Source: Girardinichthys multiradiatus (Eukaryota; Chordata; Actinopteri; Cyprinodontiformes; Goodeidae). From it: a DNA stretch of 64,000 nucleotides. The stretch spans positions 47,541,873-47,605,872 of the forward strand of contig NC_061815.1 of NCBI RefSeq assembly GCF_021462225.1. Reading direction: 5' to 3'. The position numbers and the translations under genes were made by a program. Shown piece after piece: positions 12,700 to 53,928 of this stretch (positions within the stretch are counted from its first letter, which is position 1; each line of letters opens with the position of its first letter). Under the pieces are notes generated by a model. It ran no database searches. It worked only from the letters and a program-made list of their open reading frames with translations, and was not told the origin of the DNA.

Positions 12700-13575
12700 A
12701 AATCTTCTCTTTTTTTTCATCTTTTCGCTTTCAGGGGTTGCCACAGCGAGTAATCTGTCTCTAACCCTTTCTTCTGCATCTTCTTCTCTCACACCCACAC
12801 CTTTATGTCCTCTTTCACTCCACCCATAAATCTCCTCTGTGGTCTTCCTCTAGGTCTCCTACCTGGCAGTTCCAGCCTTTGCATCCCTCTACCATTGTAC
12901 TAACTATCCCTCCTCTTTACCAAACCATCTCAGTCTGGCCTCTCTGGTTATATCTCTAGCACATCTAACATGAGCTATCTCTCTGATTTACTCATTCTTG
13001 ATCCTTTTCATCCTTGCCACTTCCAAAGACAACTAAAGAGGGCATCTTCATCTCTGCTAACTCCAGCTCTGCCTCCTGTCTCTTCCTCAGTGCCACTGTC
13101 TCTAAACCATACAACTTCGCTGGTCTCACCACGTTCTCGTACACCTTTCCTTTCATTCCCGCTGATACTCTTTTTATCACACAACACACCTCACACTTTT
13201 CTCCACTTGTTCCAACCTCCTTGGAGACGTTTCTTCACCTCTTTTTCAGACTCCGTTGCGCTGGACTGTTCACCGTTGGTACTAAAAATCCTCCACCTTC
13301 TTTATCTCTGTTCCCTGTAACATCACACCTCTCCTTGGATCCCTCTCATTCACACATGTATTCTGTCTTGCTCCGGCTAACCTTAATTCCGCTCCTTTCC
13401 AGAACCAACGTCCATCTCTCTACAGCGCACCTCACCACTGTCTCACGTCTCTCATATATGTCCTGCACCACTCTAATATACTTCTCAGCTACTTCAGACA
13501 TCCTCGTACAATACCACAGCTCCTCTCTCGGCACCCTGTCATATGCTTTCTCTCGATCTGCAAAGCAGCTGTTGT
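12700..13575 (-). mobile_element. RTE-clade LINE, 5'-truncated, antisense
   Basis: Decayed 3' half of an RTE (BovB-like) retrotransposon. Reading the minus strand gives family pieces such as RSKTEYMCE (about 13350), KGKVYENVVRPAKLYGLETV and ALRKRQEAELELAEMKM (about 13030-13150), which follow the reverse transcriptase core. Frameshifts break it and a block between the fingers/palm and thumb parts is missing. It is 5'-truncated at about 13575, as is usual for LINE insertions. Plus-strand open frames here are its antisense shadow. Confidence 0.75.
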
Positions 13576-14864
13576 AGTGTAAGATTTAAGTATGGAAAAA
13601 AAGAACAACATGCTGGACATGCATAGACTATCTCCCAGTCATGACAATATAATGTATCTGAAGTCTGACAGAGAAATGTTAACTTTAAACCTGAACCACA
13701 AGGTTGTTTTGAACAATAACTTCTTATTAGGACCCTCATGTGCATAACGGCCTTCTCGAACTTGTCGACTGATCATTTATGTTAGGCTTTTAGCTTACTA
13801 TTGGTAATTAACATTATTTATTCCTTGTTTTGAGCTTCATTGTATACATTACTTGTTTACTGTGTTTATTTAGTTTAGTTACTTTAATTAATGAGGTTTC
13901 TAAGCTGTTAGTTGAATTAAATGTAAGTTATACAATTTTCAACTTCTTCGTTTTTGTGATTATTTTTATTTAGATTTATATTTTTATTATTTATTTTATT
14001 ATTATTTTTTAGCATTGTGTTGTTCATAATAACTCTGATGTAAAGTGTGATTGATTGATTGATTTATAATGACACCAATAGCCACATTTCTTGTCCTTAT
14101 TTTTAATAACAATAGATGGTGCAAAGTCATTGAACATTTATCTTATTTCCTCAAAAATATCACAAATATATGGTCCCAGCTCAGTAGTGACCCATTTGCA
14201 CTGGATACAGGTATGATGAGTCAAGTGTTACATTTGTTGTAGGAGTGGCAGTGTCACTTGACCATCTGGGCAGAAAAAGGAGTGCTTCATGTATCCACAA
14301 TTCTTCTCAAAACCTAATCATAGGAATATTAATATTTCATAAAATTTTTTTGTATATATTTAGATTTTCTCTTCACATACATGCAATATTTACAACATGC
14401 AAGGCAATTACAATGTAGCACTTTGTAATGAAGCAAATATAAAATGCTTTAACCTTTTGAGCTTACACAAACTGGACAAGAGCAAAAGAAATAAAACAGC
14501 AATCCGCAAATCTGCAAATCATCTTTAGTGTTTCATGCATCTTCAGCTTTACTCTTACACAATATTTGAGGAATTCTTACTGAGATTTTACTTTAGCAAT
14601 ATTGCTTTAAGCACCATATTTCATCCATAAAGTTTTTAATTATAAGATTCTTTATCCATAATCTTGAAAAAGAAAAAAAGTTTATATATTGTATAAAAAT
14701 TGCTTTTTAAGTGGGGATTAATGATACTTTTACTTTTTTCACAGCACTTGTTTGGGAAGGTTCACATTTCTCAATGGTTTCTTGGAAACCCAAGTCTTTT
14801 TTTATACAATCTAATCAATAAGGAACTCGTGAAACTACAGCACTGAGATAATAACACCAGCTAA
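13576..14864 (-). other. glrb 3' flank / probable 3' UTR
   Basis: Directly downstream of the glrb stop codon on the minus strand. A long AT-rich 3' UTR is likely. An ATTAAA-type signal can be read on the minus strand near 14635, but the true poly(A) site cannot be chosen from sequence alone. No other feature is recognised. Confidence 0.4.
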
Positions 14865-44602
<29,738 letters not shown>

Positions 44603-45654
44603 CTGTGAAGTATAAAGCAGTTTAATTACAAAGACACAAATTCAAAATTACTCAGGCAGAATGCTGAGTAAAAAAATAGAACTTGCCAGTTTCTTTTTAG
44701 GTTCAGGGTTACTTTAACCCTTATCCTGAGTGGAGACATATTCCTTGCTTTCTTTGCTTTTATTTCTTTAAATGATGCATAAACATGTTCTCTTTTCAGA
44801 TGACACACATTCATATCTGGTCAATTTAAGTGAGAAAAACTGCAGTAAGACGTAAACATGCCTTATTAAACTTAACATCTTATGACAAAAAACTACAACT
44901 AATAAACTCAAAAATGCTCTCATACATCCACACTGATTTTTTTCCTATGTGGGCCCATTAATCAGTGAACAACCATGGTACCTGTGTGATTCATGCCCTG
45001 TATTAGAAAGCTGTGCCCTTTTATTGCATAGCGACACCAGAGATAAACAGTAAAGCCAGCAGTTTCCCCCTCCAACCCCAAACACACACTCTGCCGGCAA
45101 GCCTGTATATTAACTGAGGCAGTTTAGTGTCTAGACAGAGACGTTCTCCTTCCTCCTCACTGCCTCTTTAACTCCGTCTGCTCCTCGTCTGGACATAGAT
45201 TATTAGCTGCCTTTGGAGAAATTATTTTCTCAATTGTATTTAGTTTCTTTTCTCTAAATGCAAGCATTTCCTGTTGACCATAAGCAACACTTTATAAGGT
45301 TGACAAAAACAGCAACAATGGTGGCTCACCAGCTCATTTCTTACAAACGTTCCAACCATAATCCTCTAATTCTTTCTCTCTTTTAAAAGGCCTACATTTT
45401 CAGGTTTTCTAAAAACAAGAGGACAAAACAGTGTAAGATTAAAAACATGTATGCATCATTGTCAGGGGATTGAATGAGTTTTATTCCATCCATCTGTCTG
45501 CCCATTCATCTGTTGCCTTCCACATACCTGAGATCAGGTCAAGGGGTAAATGTTCAATTATTAAAAACATACATCAACAAAAGGATGTATGTGGACCAGG
45601 AGTCCATTCTGGTTTAGAACCATGGCTTCAAACATTTAGGAACTCAAGCTAATA
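44603..45654. other. glrb intron 1, nothing recognised
   Basis: No repeat or exon recognised. Confidence 0.5.
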
Positions 45655-45870
45655 CTGGCTGCTTCATACTTGGCTGCAAAATGCAAAATGCTCCAGTGCA
45701 TGCTGCAGCTCATGAACTGTAGACACAACAGGACCACGTTTTCTTCAAAAAGCAAATATGAGACCTTGAAGGTCCAGAACCAGACACACTCTCTCCTTCT
45801 GCCTTGAGATCCAATCTATGAATGCCAAAAAAAACATCAGTGAGAAATGGCAGCCCTGGCAGCTACATTC
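45655..45870 (-). mobile_element. Rex3 LINE relic, strongly decayed
   Basis: Antisense reverse transcriptase part aligned by eye with the 30.5-30.8 kb copy: 'ccagtgcatgctgcagctca', 'acaacaggaccacgttttct', 'ttcaaaaagcaaatatgaga', 'gagaaatggcagccctggca'. Older than the other Rex3 copies, judging by mismatch load. Confidence 0.6.
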
Positions 45871-46239
45871 AATTCAGCTTATTCATAATGTGCCAATTAA
45901 GGAGTCCTGAAAGACACAATATTAAAAAAAAACACAGTCCAAAATGCTAAACACAAAACACAAAAAAAATAGTTCTCACAATATTTAATCTACACAAGTA
46001 AATAAATAAATGACACTTTTTTTGTTTAAAGCTTAGAAAACTGAATGATTTAAAAACATATAAAGCTTGTTTTAAGATATGAAGATGAACACAGATTTAA
46101 ATAAGAGAAAGAGCTATTTAAAATTAGGGGCAGGGTATTTTAGGTTATCAGTGAAATACAACCACATCAGTTATTTTCAAATTTGTTCACATTTTTATCA
46201 GTTTTGGTGGACTGATATTTTTTTAATTCGTCCATTCTC
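45871..46239. other. glrb intron 1, short LINE-tail-like piece
   Basis: 'attcaattcagcttattcat' at about 45868 resembles a LINE 3' end. The rest is AT-rich and unrecognised. Confidence 0.35.
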
Positions 46240-46450
46240 GCAGGTAGATGAAGCCTGTTCCTGTTGTCACTGGGCAACTGAAGATCCAATTAACCTAACA
46301 TGCATCCTTTTGGATGGTCTGAGAAAGCCAGAGAGCACATGAGAAAAGGCAGAAGGATAACATTACAGCTCCTCACAGAAAGACCCTATGCTGGGATCTA
46401 AACTCAGGACCTTCTTATTGAGAAACAACAGTGCTAAAAACTGCACCTTT
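46240..46450 (-). mobile_element. SINE relic (same family as 9.2 kb), decayed
   Basis: Antisense pieces of the SINE body: 'ccaattaacctaacatgcat', 'cagaaagaccctatgctggg', 'actcaggaccttcttattga', 'aacagtgctaaaaactgcac'. Tail and target duplication not recognisable. Confidence 0.6.
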
Positions 46451-46899
46451 GTCAAGCTCCCAAGTCAGCATGAACATAAAAACTAAGCAGAAATATCACG
46501 ATCTAAAAGACTTTACTCAACCATGGTGCAGGATTAGTCCACACTGCAATAATCAACGCTCTGTTTTACTACACACGATGCTAAACGTGCAGAGGTTGTG
46601 TCACACAGTGACTCACGTTTCCAGCCTAAAGGCTCAATGTTCATGTTCAACTCTTGTCTTCCAACAATGTCCAAACGCTCATGTTTAGTTGCAAATACCC
46701 ACAGTTTTAAACCAGCAATTGCGATTTTGAACCATTTACGCGATTAAGTTAAAAAAAACTTACATAATTCGCATAATTCTATTGAATATTTGAATGCACA
46801 AGTCTTTAAGACCCTGACCAAAGGCCTGTCCTCAGCTCATATCAATATGCCAAAAAAAAAAAAAAAAAAAAAATCAAAAGAAATTACGAATCTCCTCGA
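46451..46899. other. glrb intron 1, poly(A) tract
   Basis: Unrecognised sequence with a 22-base A-run at about 46852-46873. Confidence 0.4.
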
Positions 46900-46911
46900 A
46901 GCTCTTCCAAC

Positions 46912-47045
46912 CTGTAGCTGCTCCTCGCTTGCAGTCATCTTCTAACAATAGAAAAGTATAAAGTTGACGCTCTGAGCATCAGCGGAACAGACGGACGGGA
47001 GTGAGAACTAGACAGCAAACCGCGACCACCATGACGGGGGATGCA
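46912..47045 (-). other. Candidate glrb non-coding exon 1
   Basis: Because the first coding exon has an upstream acceptor, a 5' non-coding exon is required. A plausible one ends at CTACAG|GTTGGA (donor at 46911-46910). It is GC-richer than its surroundings and lies before a CpG-rich block. Start and exact donor are guesses. Confidence 0.3.
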
Positions 47046-47700
47046 GGAAGGTGATGGCAATGCAAGGGTGTGATTTCACTTCATGCTATGAACACACAAA
47101 ACACATGAAAGCCGTTAATCTCTAAATCTGCACAGCTCCACTCACCTTTTTGGGGATGTTTTCTGTCAGTTCTTCAGAAAGATAAACCCAGAACAGTCGA
47201 ATGTGCAAGATATCCCTATCAAAGCCTCACAGACCATTCGTTGTCTTTCTTTTCCATTTTGTTCTCTGTTCAGCTCTGTGAAGCAAATTGTTGAGCGGAT
47301 ATTTTTGGGGAAAAGTTACATCTCGGCAATTTGCCAATTTTTGTGGTTGTTTCCGCGCCCGCTGGTTGTTTTCTTGGGAATCGGAGTGTATATGGCTGCT
47401 GCCCTTTCGCCTTAGCTCGGGATGCCCAAGATGGAGGCTTGCGTGTACCTGTCATGCAACATGCGCAGTAGCGGCATCGTGGAGCTGGAGAGCATCACTG
47501 CCATCAGCACCACGGACAGCCGCCCCCCGCCTCCTGATCGGCGGCCGCTGCGTGACGCCAGCTGAGCGGAATCCTGTCACACACGTGATGTGAGCAAACG
47601 CTTCTATTTATGGCAGCTTCAGCTTCTGTGTGAGACGGTATGAGACCCACGGACGCGATCCGGCCCACGGACATACTCCTAGAACGTATGTCGCAAAACA
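47046..47700 (-). promoter_or_regulatory. CpG-rich block upstream of glrb
   Basis: About 47390-47680 is the most CpG-rich stretch between glrb and pdgfc ('gatcggcggccgctgcgtga' at 47536-47555). It lies at the expected position of the glrb promoter. The plus strand also has a 47-codon open frame (47422-47565) that I cannot identify. Transcription start not determinable. Confidence 0.4.
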
Positions 47701-47874
47701 TGGATGCAGCCCCAGTTCAGTCAGCAGGTCTCTCATTCGGCGGAATGCAGTAAATTAGAAACTATTCATACCAATTTATTGAGATTAAAATCTGAAAGGA
47801 TAATAAATAAATGTCTGACCTAATATTATCTGGTAGATGCAAGTGTTGCACCGCGTTGCAATAATATGCGTAAC
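47701..47874. other. Intergenic spacer
   Basis: Nothing recognised. Confidence 0.4.
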
Positions 47875-48545
47875 CTTCAAACTTTTCCTTTTTTAACCAC
47901 TCCGTTCATTGTATTTTATTGGGATTTTGTGTGATAGACCAACACAAAGTAGTGCATATTTGTGAAGTGGAAGGAAAATGATACATGGCATTCAAACGTT
48001 TCCACAACTAAGAATCTAAAAATGTTGCAATTTCAGCTCCCCTTCGCACTGATGCCCCTAAATACAATTAAATGCAAAATTGCCTTCAGAAGTAACATAA
48101 TTAGTGAACAAAGTCCACTTGTGTGTAATTTATTCTGAGTATGCATACAGCTGTTTTGGGCCTCAGAAGTTTTTTTTAGAGACATTTGGAGAATAAATAG
48201 CACCGTGATGACCAATGCACACACCAGACAAGTCAGGACTAAGGTGTGGGGTAATTTAAATCAGGGAATACATTTTTAAAACAAACTTCCAAGCTTTGAA
48301 CATCTAACAGAGCACTGTTCAGTCCACCATCTAGAAAAGGAAACAGTAGAACTGGCCAGCCCATGGCAACTCTGGAGGATGCATCACTGAGGTGGGAGAA
48401 TCTGTCAACAATACAAATATTAGTCATGCACTCCAGCAATCTGCGTGGTGAACAGTTCAAATGTACTTTCTTCCATATCAAACATTTGGAAGAAAGTACT
48501 CTGGTGAAAGGGGACTAAAACTGAATATTTTTTCCGACATGTAAA
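47875..48545 (+). mobile_element. Tc1-like transposon, 5' half relic
   Basis: Left terminal part ('attgtattttattgggattt', 'gtgatagaccaacacaaagt'), leader ('gcccctaaatacaattaaat') and 5' transposase ('aagctttgaacatctaacag', 'ggtgggagaatctgtcaaca', 'agtcatgcactccagcaatc'), then 'ggaagaaagtactctggtga'. Downstream half missing. Same subfamily as 4825-5455. Confidence 0.7.
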
Positions 48546-50189
48546 ATACAGTGCGTTGCCAAAAGCTAATTTTTCATTTCGCCCTAAACAAATCCCTACT
48601 AGAAAATGGTAGAGGTCACCTCTTTGAGCTCTTGTCTGTCCATTAAATCACATTTCAGAGTTAGAATGGAGTGGAAAGTTATTTTTACCGTGGTATCAGA
48701 GTAGGTTGATATTATGTTCCTCCAACTGACTATACTATGAAGAACGGATGAACTGATGACTTCCTACTTTTACTTTTGAATGTGGACTTTTTGGCAGGAC
48801 ACCAAAAAGTTACGAAAATCCAAAACATTTGCTCAATATTTTCATGCTATTTATTTTTATATTCATTTCATGGATCATATACTGCATAGAACTTTTATGT
48901 GCCATGAGATTAATATTCTTCACACTAAGGAACATTTTGTGCTGAACAGAGTTTTATATTTGTTTTATATTTTATTGCACAATGATCTACAGATGTTCCA
49001 GAGTCCCCTTGTTCAACTTTCTCTCACAAGAAAGAAAACGCTTCTGACGTCAGCCATAAATAAGAATTATTTAAAGAAGACTGGCAATACGCTTCTGAAG
49101 ATTTTCATCTGTTTCAAAAATAAATCTTTGTCTGGATTTGGAAATCCTTTCCATGAAAAAAAACATTCTCTTGATTTTATTTGCAGTCAGAACTTATCTA
49201 CACAGAGAATGTGTTTCATTACCAAGAAGGGTTTGTATTATTTTTCATTCACAAGGTACACACACACGAAAGGAAACATACAAGAACTCTGAAAACCAAA
49301 ACAATTTAGCTCACAATTTTAATTAATGTCAGTCAACACTCCACACTAATTCCCATAGTATAATGTTCTGGTTTTATTTTAAGAAACAAGTTAATCAAAT
49401 TGTCATTCATATAGATAAATAGCTTATGACCCAGGCCATGGTTCTGTTGTTGCACTGAAGATACAATCAGTTGAGCACAAATATTCTTTTGTGGTGATTA
49501 AAACATGGGTGTGATGCACAACAGGGTGCAGATCCAGGAATGTGTCAGACTGAATTGTTGCAATCTACTGTGATCTAATATTATCTGGCATGCAAATGCC
49601 TCCTCTGCTACTACTTCTCTACTGGAAACACTGGTGTCATCAACAGCACATCCAATTCTCTATAAACTGCTTAGTATTGGGTCTGTTTTCATTTTAGAAG
49701 TAAGGGGTGTTTTTTGTAACTGAACCCACTGAGGCTTGGTGGACAAAACAAAGCTCATCTCACAGGAACTCTCAAAGTGAGAGATATATCGCAGGAATGC
49801 AAATTGAAATAAGACGTTACAACAAAGAGCAAAGAGAATAAAGGAATGTTTTATACAGAGATATATTGGTTGTAAATTGATTACAGGTTGCATTTTTGTG
49901 TTAGAAGTTCTGTTCAAATTAAGAACAATGGAACCATACAATTATCTGATGTTTCCACTGAACATAAAGACTTGGGTGACTGTCAACCAGTACATCAAAT
50001 AGCTGAATCAAGAATCACTGTCATTGATTGTACTAATTCATGGAACTTAGAAAGTGTGGAAAGATTTGTTGAAAACTTCATAATACATGTAGCATGAGCT
50101 CACACTCAAACGTTGAACTTAAATATACTAAATAAGATAAGAAAATTACCATTTTATATGTTATAACTAAGAAATTATTGGTGATTGCT
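48546..50189. other. Intergenic, no supported gene
   Basis: AT-rich. A 170-codon open frame at 48780-49292 (+) is rich in Phe, Leu, Lys and His with no recognisable domain; I do not call it. Confidence 0.5.
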
Positions 50190-50760
50190 CAATACTTTGC
50201 ACAACTCCCTATTGTCAACCGACCAACACTTAATCCTCTCCTGCAGCATTTTAAAATGATGAGGCATACAGAGAGATGGATCTTTGGCCATTCCTCTTTC
50301 TCTCTTATCTCGCCATGAGTCTTGGGTCATCTCCTTAATCTTCTTTCTTCAGTTCAGCCCACAAGTTTTATACAGGATTTTGGTCTTGGGACTGAGATGC
50401 CCATGGAAGAATTCATTTGTTTTTGGTGAACCATTTCTATGTTGACTTGGCCATGGGTTTTGGATCATTATCTCATTGGAAACCTCCAGAATGATCGATT
50501 TTTAGCTCACTGGAAGAGTTTATCAGGTTTTTATTTTATCTGTTGGAAACTCAAAGAGCCTATGATGTCCTGCCACAGGATTTTGAAAGAGAAGCCAGCC
50601 CACAGCATCACAGTTTCTCCGCCATACTAACCAGGGAGCATGAGATGCCTTTCCACATATTTATCCTTTGTTTCAAACCCAACTGTATTGTCAAAATGCT
50701 CAGTCTTTGCTTTTTATACCCCAGAGAAACAGAGATTTGTTGGTATTTGGAAGTTCTTTC
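50190..50760 (-). mobile_element. Tc1-like transposon relic, antisense
   Basis: Complement of a Tc1 transposase ('ggccattcctctttctctct', 'gttttggatcattatctcat', 'tgatgtcctgccacaggatt', 'cccacagcatcacagtttct'). Frames broken. Confidence 0.5.
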
Positions 50761-50869
50761 AATGTCTAATCAACTTAAAACAGTAAAGTAAAAATAAAAG
50801 AGGGTTCTCAAACTTCTTTGTCCCTGGTGAGATCTTCCTTGAATTTGTGCCAGTTTGTTTACTAGCCTG

Positions 50870-51010
50870 ACACCTTCCACCTGCCCTGAGCTTTGATCCA
50901 CCTGGAAAAGCCTGTGGGAATCAGCCTGGAAATCTGTGGGACAACCTGGAGCTGTCTGGTGTTGACCACCACTTGTCACAGTGGATCCTGGACTACCTTT
51001 TTAGAAAGAT
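50870..51010 (+). mobile_element. Possible LINE reverse-transcriptase fragment
   Basis: A short sense frame reading LSGVDHHLSQWILDYLFRK (about 50951-51010) resembles the segment after the first palm motif in Rex1-type LINEs. Too short for a firm call. Confidence 0.35.
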
Positions 51011-51134
51011 TGGTTTATAACCAGCTCTTACCAGTAAAACCCAAAGGATTATTAATGTTATCTGTATCAATGTAATATTGACCAGAGATTTTTAGATTTC
51101 TCAGAAGGATTCATACATTTTTAGATTTCTTAGC

Positions 51135-51326
51135 ATTTGATTTGTTTTTCTGTGTTCTTTGTGATTGTATTGTAATTGTATGTACAGCGCTTTGAGTGTC
51201 TCGTTACTGAAAAGCACTATATAAATAAACTTACCTTACCTTACTTTACTTTACTTTACCTTACCTTACCTTACCTTACCTTACCTTACCTTACCTTACC
51301 TTACCTTACCTTACCTTATCTTACCT
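51135..51326 (+). mobile_element. L2-clade LINE 3' end with long (TTACC)n tail
   Basis: Sense copy of the LINE 3' end seen at 20.8 and 34.9 kb ('catttgatttgtttttctgt', 'gtacagcgctttgagtgtct', 'aaaagcactatataaataaa'). It continues directly into about 95 bases of TTACC/TTACT pentamers (51231-51326). Heavily 5'-truncated: only about 100 bases of LINE body. Confidence 0.8.
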
Positions 51327-52655
51327 CAGTGGCCACCAACAGTATCTGAGGACACAGGGCTGAGTCTAACATTTAATAATTGTGAAACATGAACAGGCAA
51401 AGAACTACATCTTGTCACTTTGATACCCTCGAATTTCTGCATGAAGACAAAAATCTAGAAAATATCCCAAAGAAAAAGTCCTCAAATTGAAATTCTAAAT
51501 ATTTCAGTGCCCTATTAAATTGATAAATCTATTTTTTTCATTATACTTTCTGTCTTGTATACAACCCCAAACAAACCCATACTGTACATTCTCCATTAAG
51601 GCTTAGCCAATCTTGTAAAAAAAAAAAAAAAAAAACATTTAAGCAAATTAGTATTGCTAGCAATCCATTAAGTACAGACATTCTTATTATAAGATTCCTC
51701 ATTCCTTATTCCTCATTTGTAGAGTGCAGGTTTCCAGTATAATGATGACATTTGGCAGCACAGTGCATCTGACCTCTCAATCATTAAATAAGCAGATAGT
51801 TTTGATGGAAGCTGGGTACTTCCCATCAGCTTCAGTTTCATAAGTACAACACTAACCAAAATCACTTTAGGGGCAGTGAGCCAGAAATCTGTTGGGTTAG
51901 GAAGCTTATTTGGGAGACAGATTTTCTATTTTAAAATGTTGAGGGCAGAGAATAAAGGTAAAATCTAACAGGTGTAAACAGTGACCTGCTGTGAACATCA
52001 TAATACTATCTTTTCTCTGCTTCAGTTTGAATTTGTTCACTGTCTTGTTGAGTTTGTGATATATTATAGTTTAACAAGAGAACATTAACATAAATGTATA
52101 GGGCACCACAAGCTTTAGGTTTACTTTTTTATGTACAGAGGTGAAATGCATGAAAAGCTGGATAAAGAGTGATCTATCAAATGAATAGCATAACTTTTAC
52201 AGAATTTGATGTATATGATTCTAAAAAATTTTATTAAAGTATGGAATAATGCTTTAGCATGTGTTAAATTATTCCGAGTTATTTCACCAGAGAAGAAAGC
52301 CAATGTTTCTATACACAGAGCGGTCCATAAACCTAGGACCAAATGTAATAAAAACCATCAGTTGTTCTGGTCTGATAAATCAGTCTCTTTTCCAACACAT
52401 GGATGGTAAGATGCATGTGTATCACTAACCTATGGGATCACCAGTTCTCACATCTGACATCTAAATATTCTAAGCGATAAAAATAGGCTTACCCCCTGAG
52501 TTTGTCACATTCATATCCATTTAACATCAGGACTAATCATGTATTATTTTAAAGGCAAGTCAAATAAGAGATACTTTCACACATATTCACATATATTTAT
52601 AAAATACTTTTGAGCATAGAACTTCAGGGTCACAAATATATTCATGAAAGTGTCC

Positions 52656-52657
<2 letters not shown>
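51327..52657. other. Intergenic, nothing recognised
   Basis: An A-run lies at about 51617-51635. No gene or repeat family recognised. Confidence 0.5.

Positions 52658-52696
<39 letters not shown>
52658..52696. repeat. (GT)n microsatellite
   Basis: About 19 uninterrupted GT units. Confidence 0.95.
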
Positions 52697-52698
<2 letters not shown>

Positions 52699-53869
52699 AT
52701 GGGGTGGCATACTATTGAGCAGATGGCCATAATGATAAGGCATAATGATTGGCATAACATATTGACCAACAGGTTATTAACCCAATGGTTTTAAAGAAAT
52801 TTCACTCTTCAATAATTTTGAGACAAGAACAAATCTGGTGGAGAAAAACTTTATATACTTTAACATAACTTTAACTTTATAGTGTTCAACATAGATGTAA
52901 ATCAAAAATACTTCAGATGCTTGTTTAAACACTTACTTAAACTTAAACAGAATAAGCAGATTATAAAGTAGATCGGTGGATTATTGTAATACATTAAAGT
53001 AGAAGAGTATTTAGTCTAGAAAATATTTTGACATTTCCTTTCCAACTGTAAAATTACATTTTTCACAACATTTAGAACTAGAAGAAGTTTGCTCTGAGGG
53101 TCCTTGGTTGTCTGTAGCCCCAAGGGGCACCACCAGGGGGCTCTGGTTGCAAAGCGAAGTGCAACTTGGGGCAATTGATTACAAAGTGGCCATGCTATCT
53201 ATGGTTTGTTTACAAGCAAGAGAACTTATCAGTTTCACTATAAATAATAAACTGACCTCATATCCACAATCAGACCAGTAATCTTCAAAACCCTGTTATT
53301 TGCCCCTCCTTAATGATAGAAATGTTTCAGACATAAGGATGGAAATAAAGAATTTTTCAGAACAAAATCCACAGATGTTGCTTAAGGATTTAAATTGAGT
53401 AATCTCAAAAGTCTTCCCCTTCTGAGCTGAATAGATTTGGAATCCTTGTGAAAAACAATAATTAGTTTTGTCATTATTTTGCTTTCCTAGGAACAAAACT
53501 TACAATTTCTTTAATAGTTGCTCTAATCTTTTGTAAGCAGTGATTGAAAAGCACATTTGTTTGTTTGATCGATTATGTACCCAAAACAAATAAAGCAATC
53601 CTCAATATTCATCTGTAAGCTGAGAACTGATTTATTTATTTCATGCACATGTTGGATGTAGACCCCTTCCACCAGTTGGCCTGTCTTTGCCCAAAAGCTG
53701 AGACTCAAATGGTTTACCTTGTTCTTAATTCTCTCGTTAATTTAATTTTCTTATATCAGTGCCTCCACATTTTGCAAGACCACCATGGAAGTGGTGATCA
53801 AATGTGGACAAAGAGACAAAATACTCAGCTCTTGCAGGCAAAACCTCATGGGGTGAAAGACTGTGTGCA
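52697..53869. other. Intergenic, nothing recognised
   Basis: AT-rich, no recognised feature. Confidence 0.5.
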
Positions 53870-53882
53870 CATATATATATAT

Positions 53883-53921
<39 letters not shown>

Positions 53922-53928
53922 TGTGTGA
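53870..53928. repeat. (AT)n(GT)n compound microsatellite
   Basis: A short AT run (about 53871-53882) is followed by GT units to 53928 with one interruption (gtatgt). Confidence 0.95.

Noticed and set aside
13014..13577. 187-codon open frame on the plus strand
   Set aside because: Antisense shadow of the RTE LINE on the minus strand, which gives recognisable reverse-transcriptase peptides.
51231..51326. Short direct repeats resembling an array
   Set aside because: Uninterrupted pentamers without spacers, attached to a LINE 3' end; not a CRISPR array.
52658..52696. Minus-strand frame with a run of Thr-His residues
   Set aside because: Product of the GT microsatellite, not a protein.
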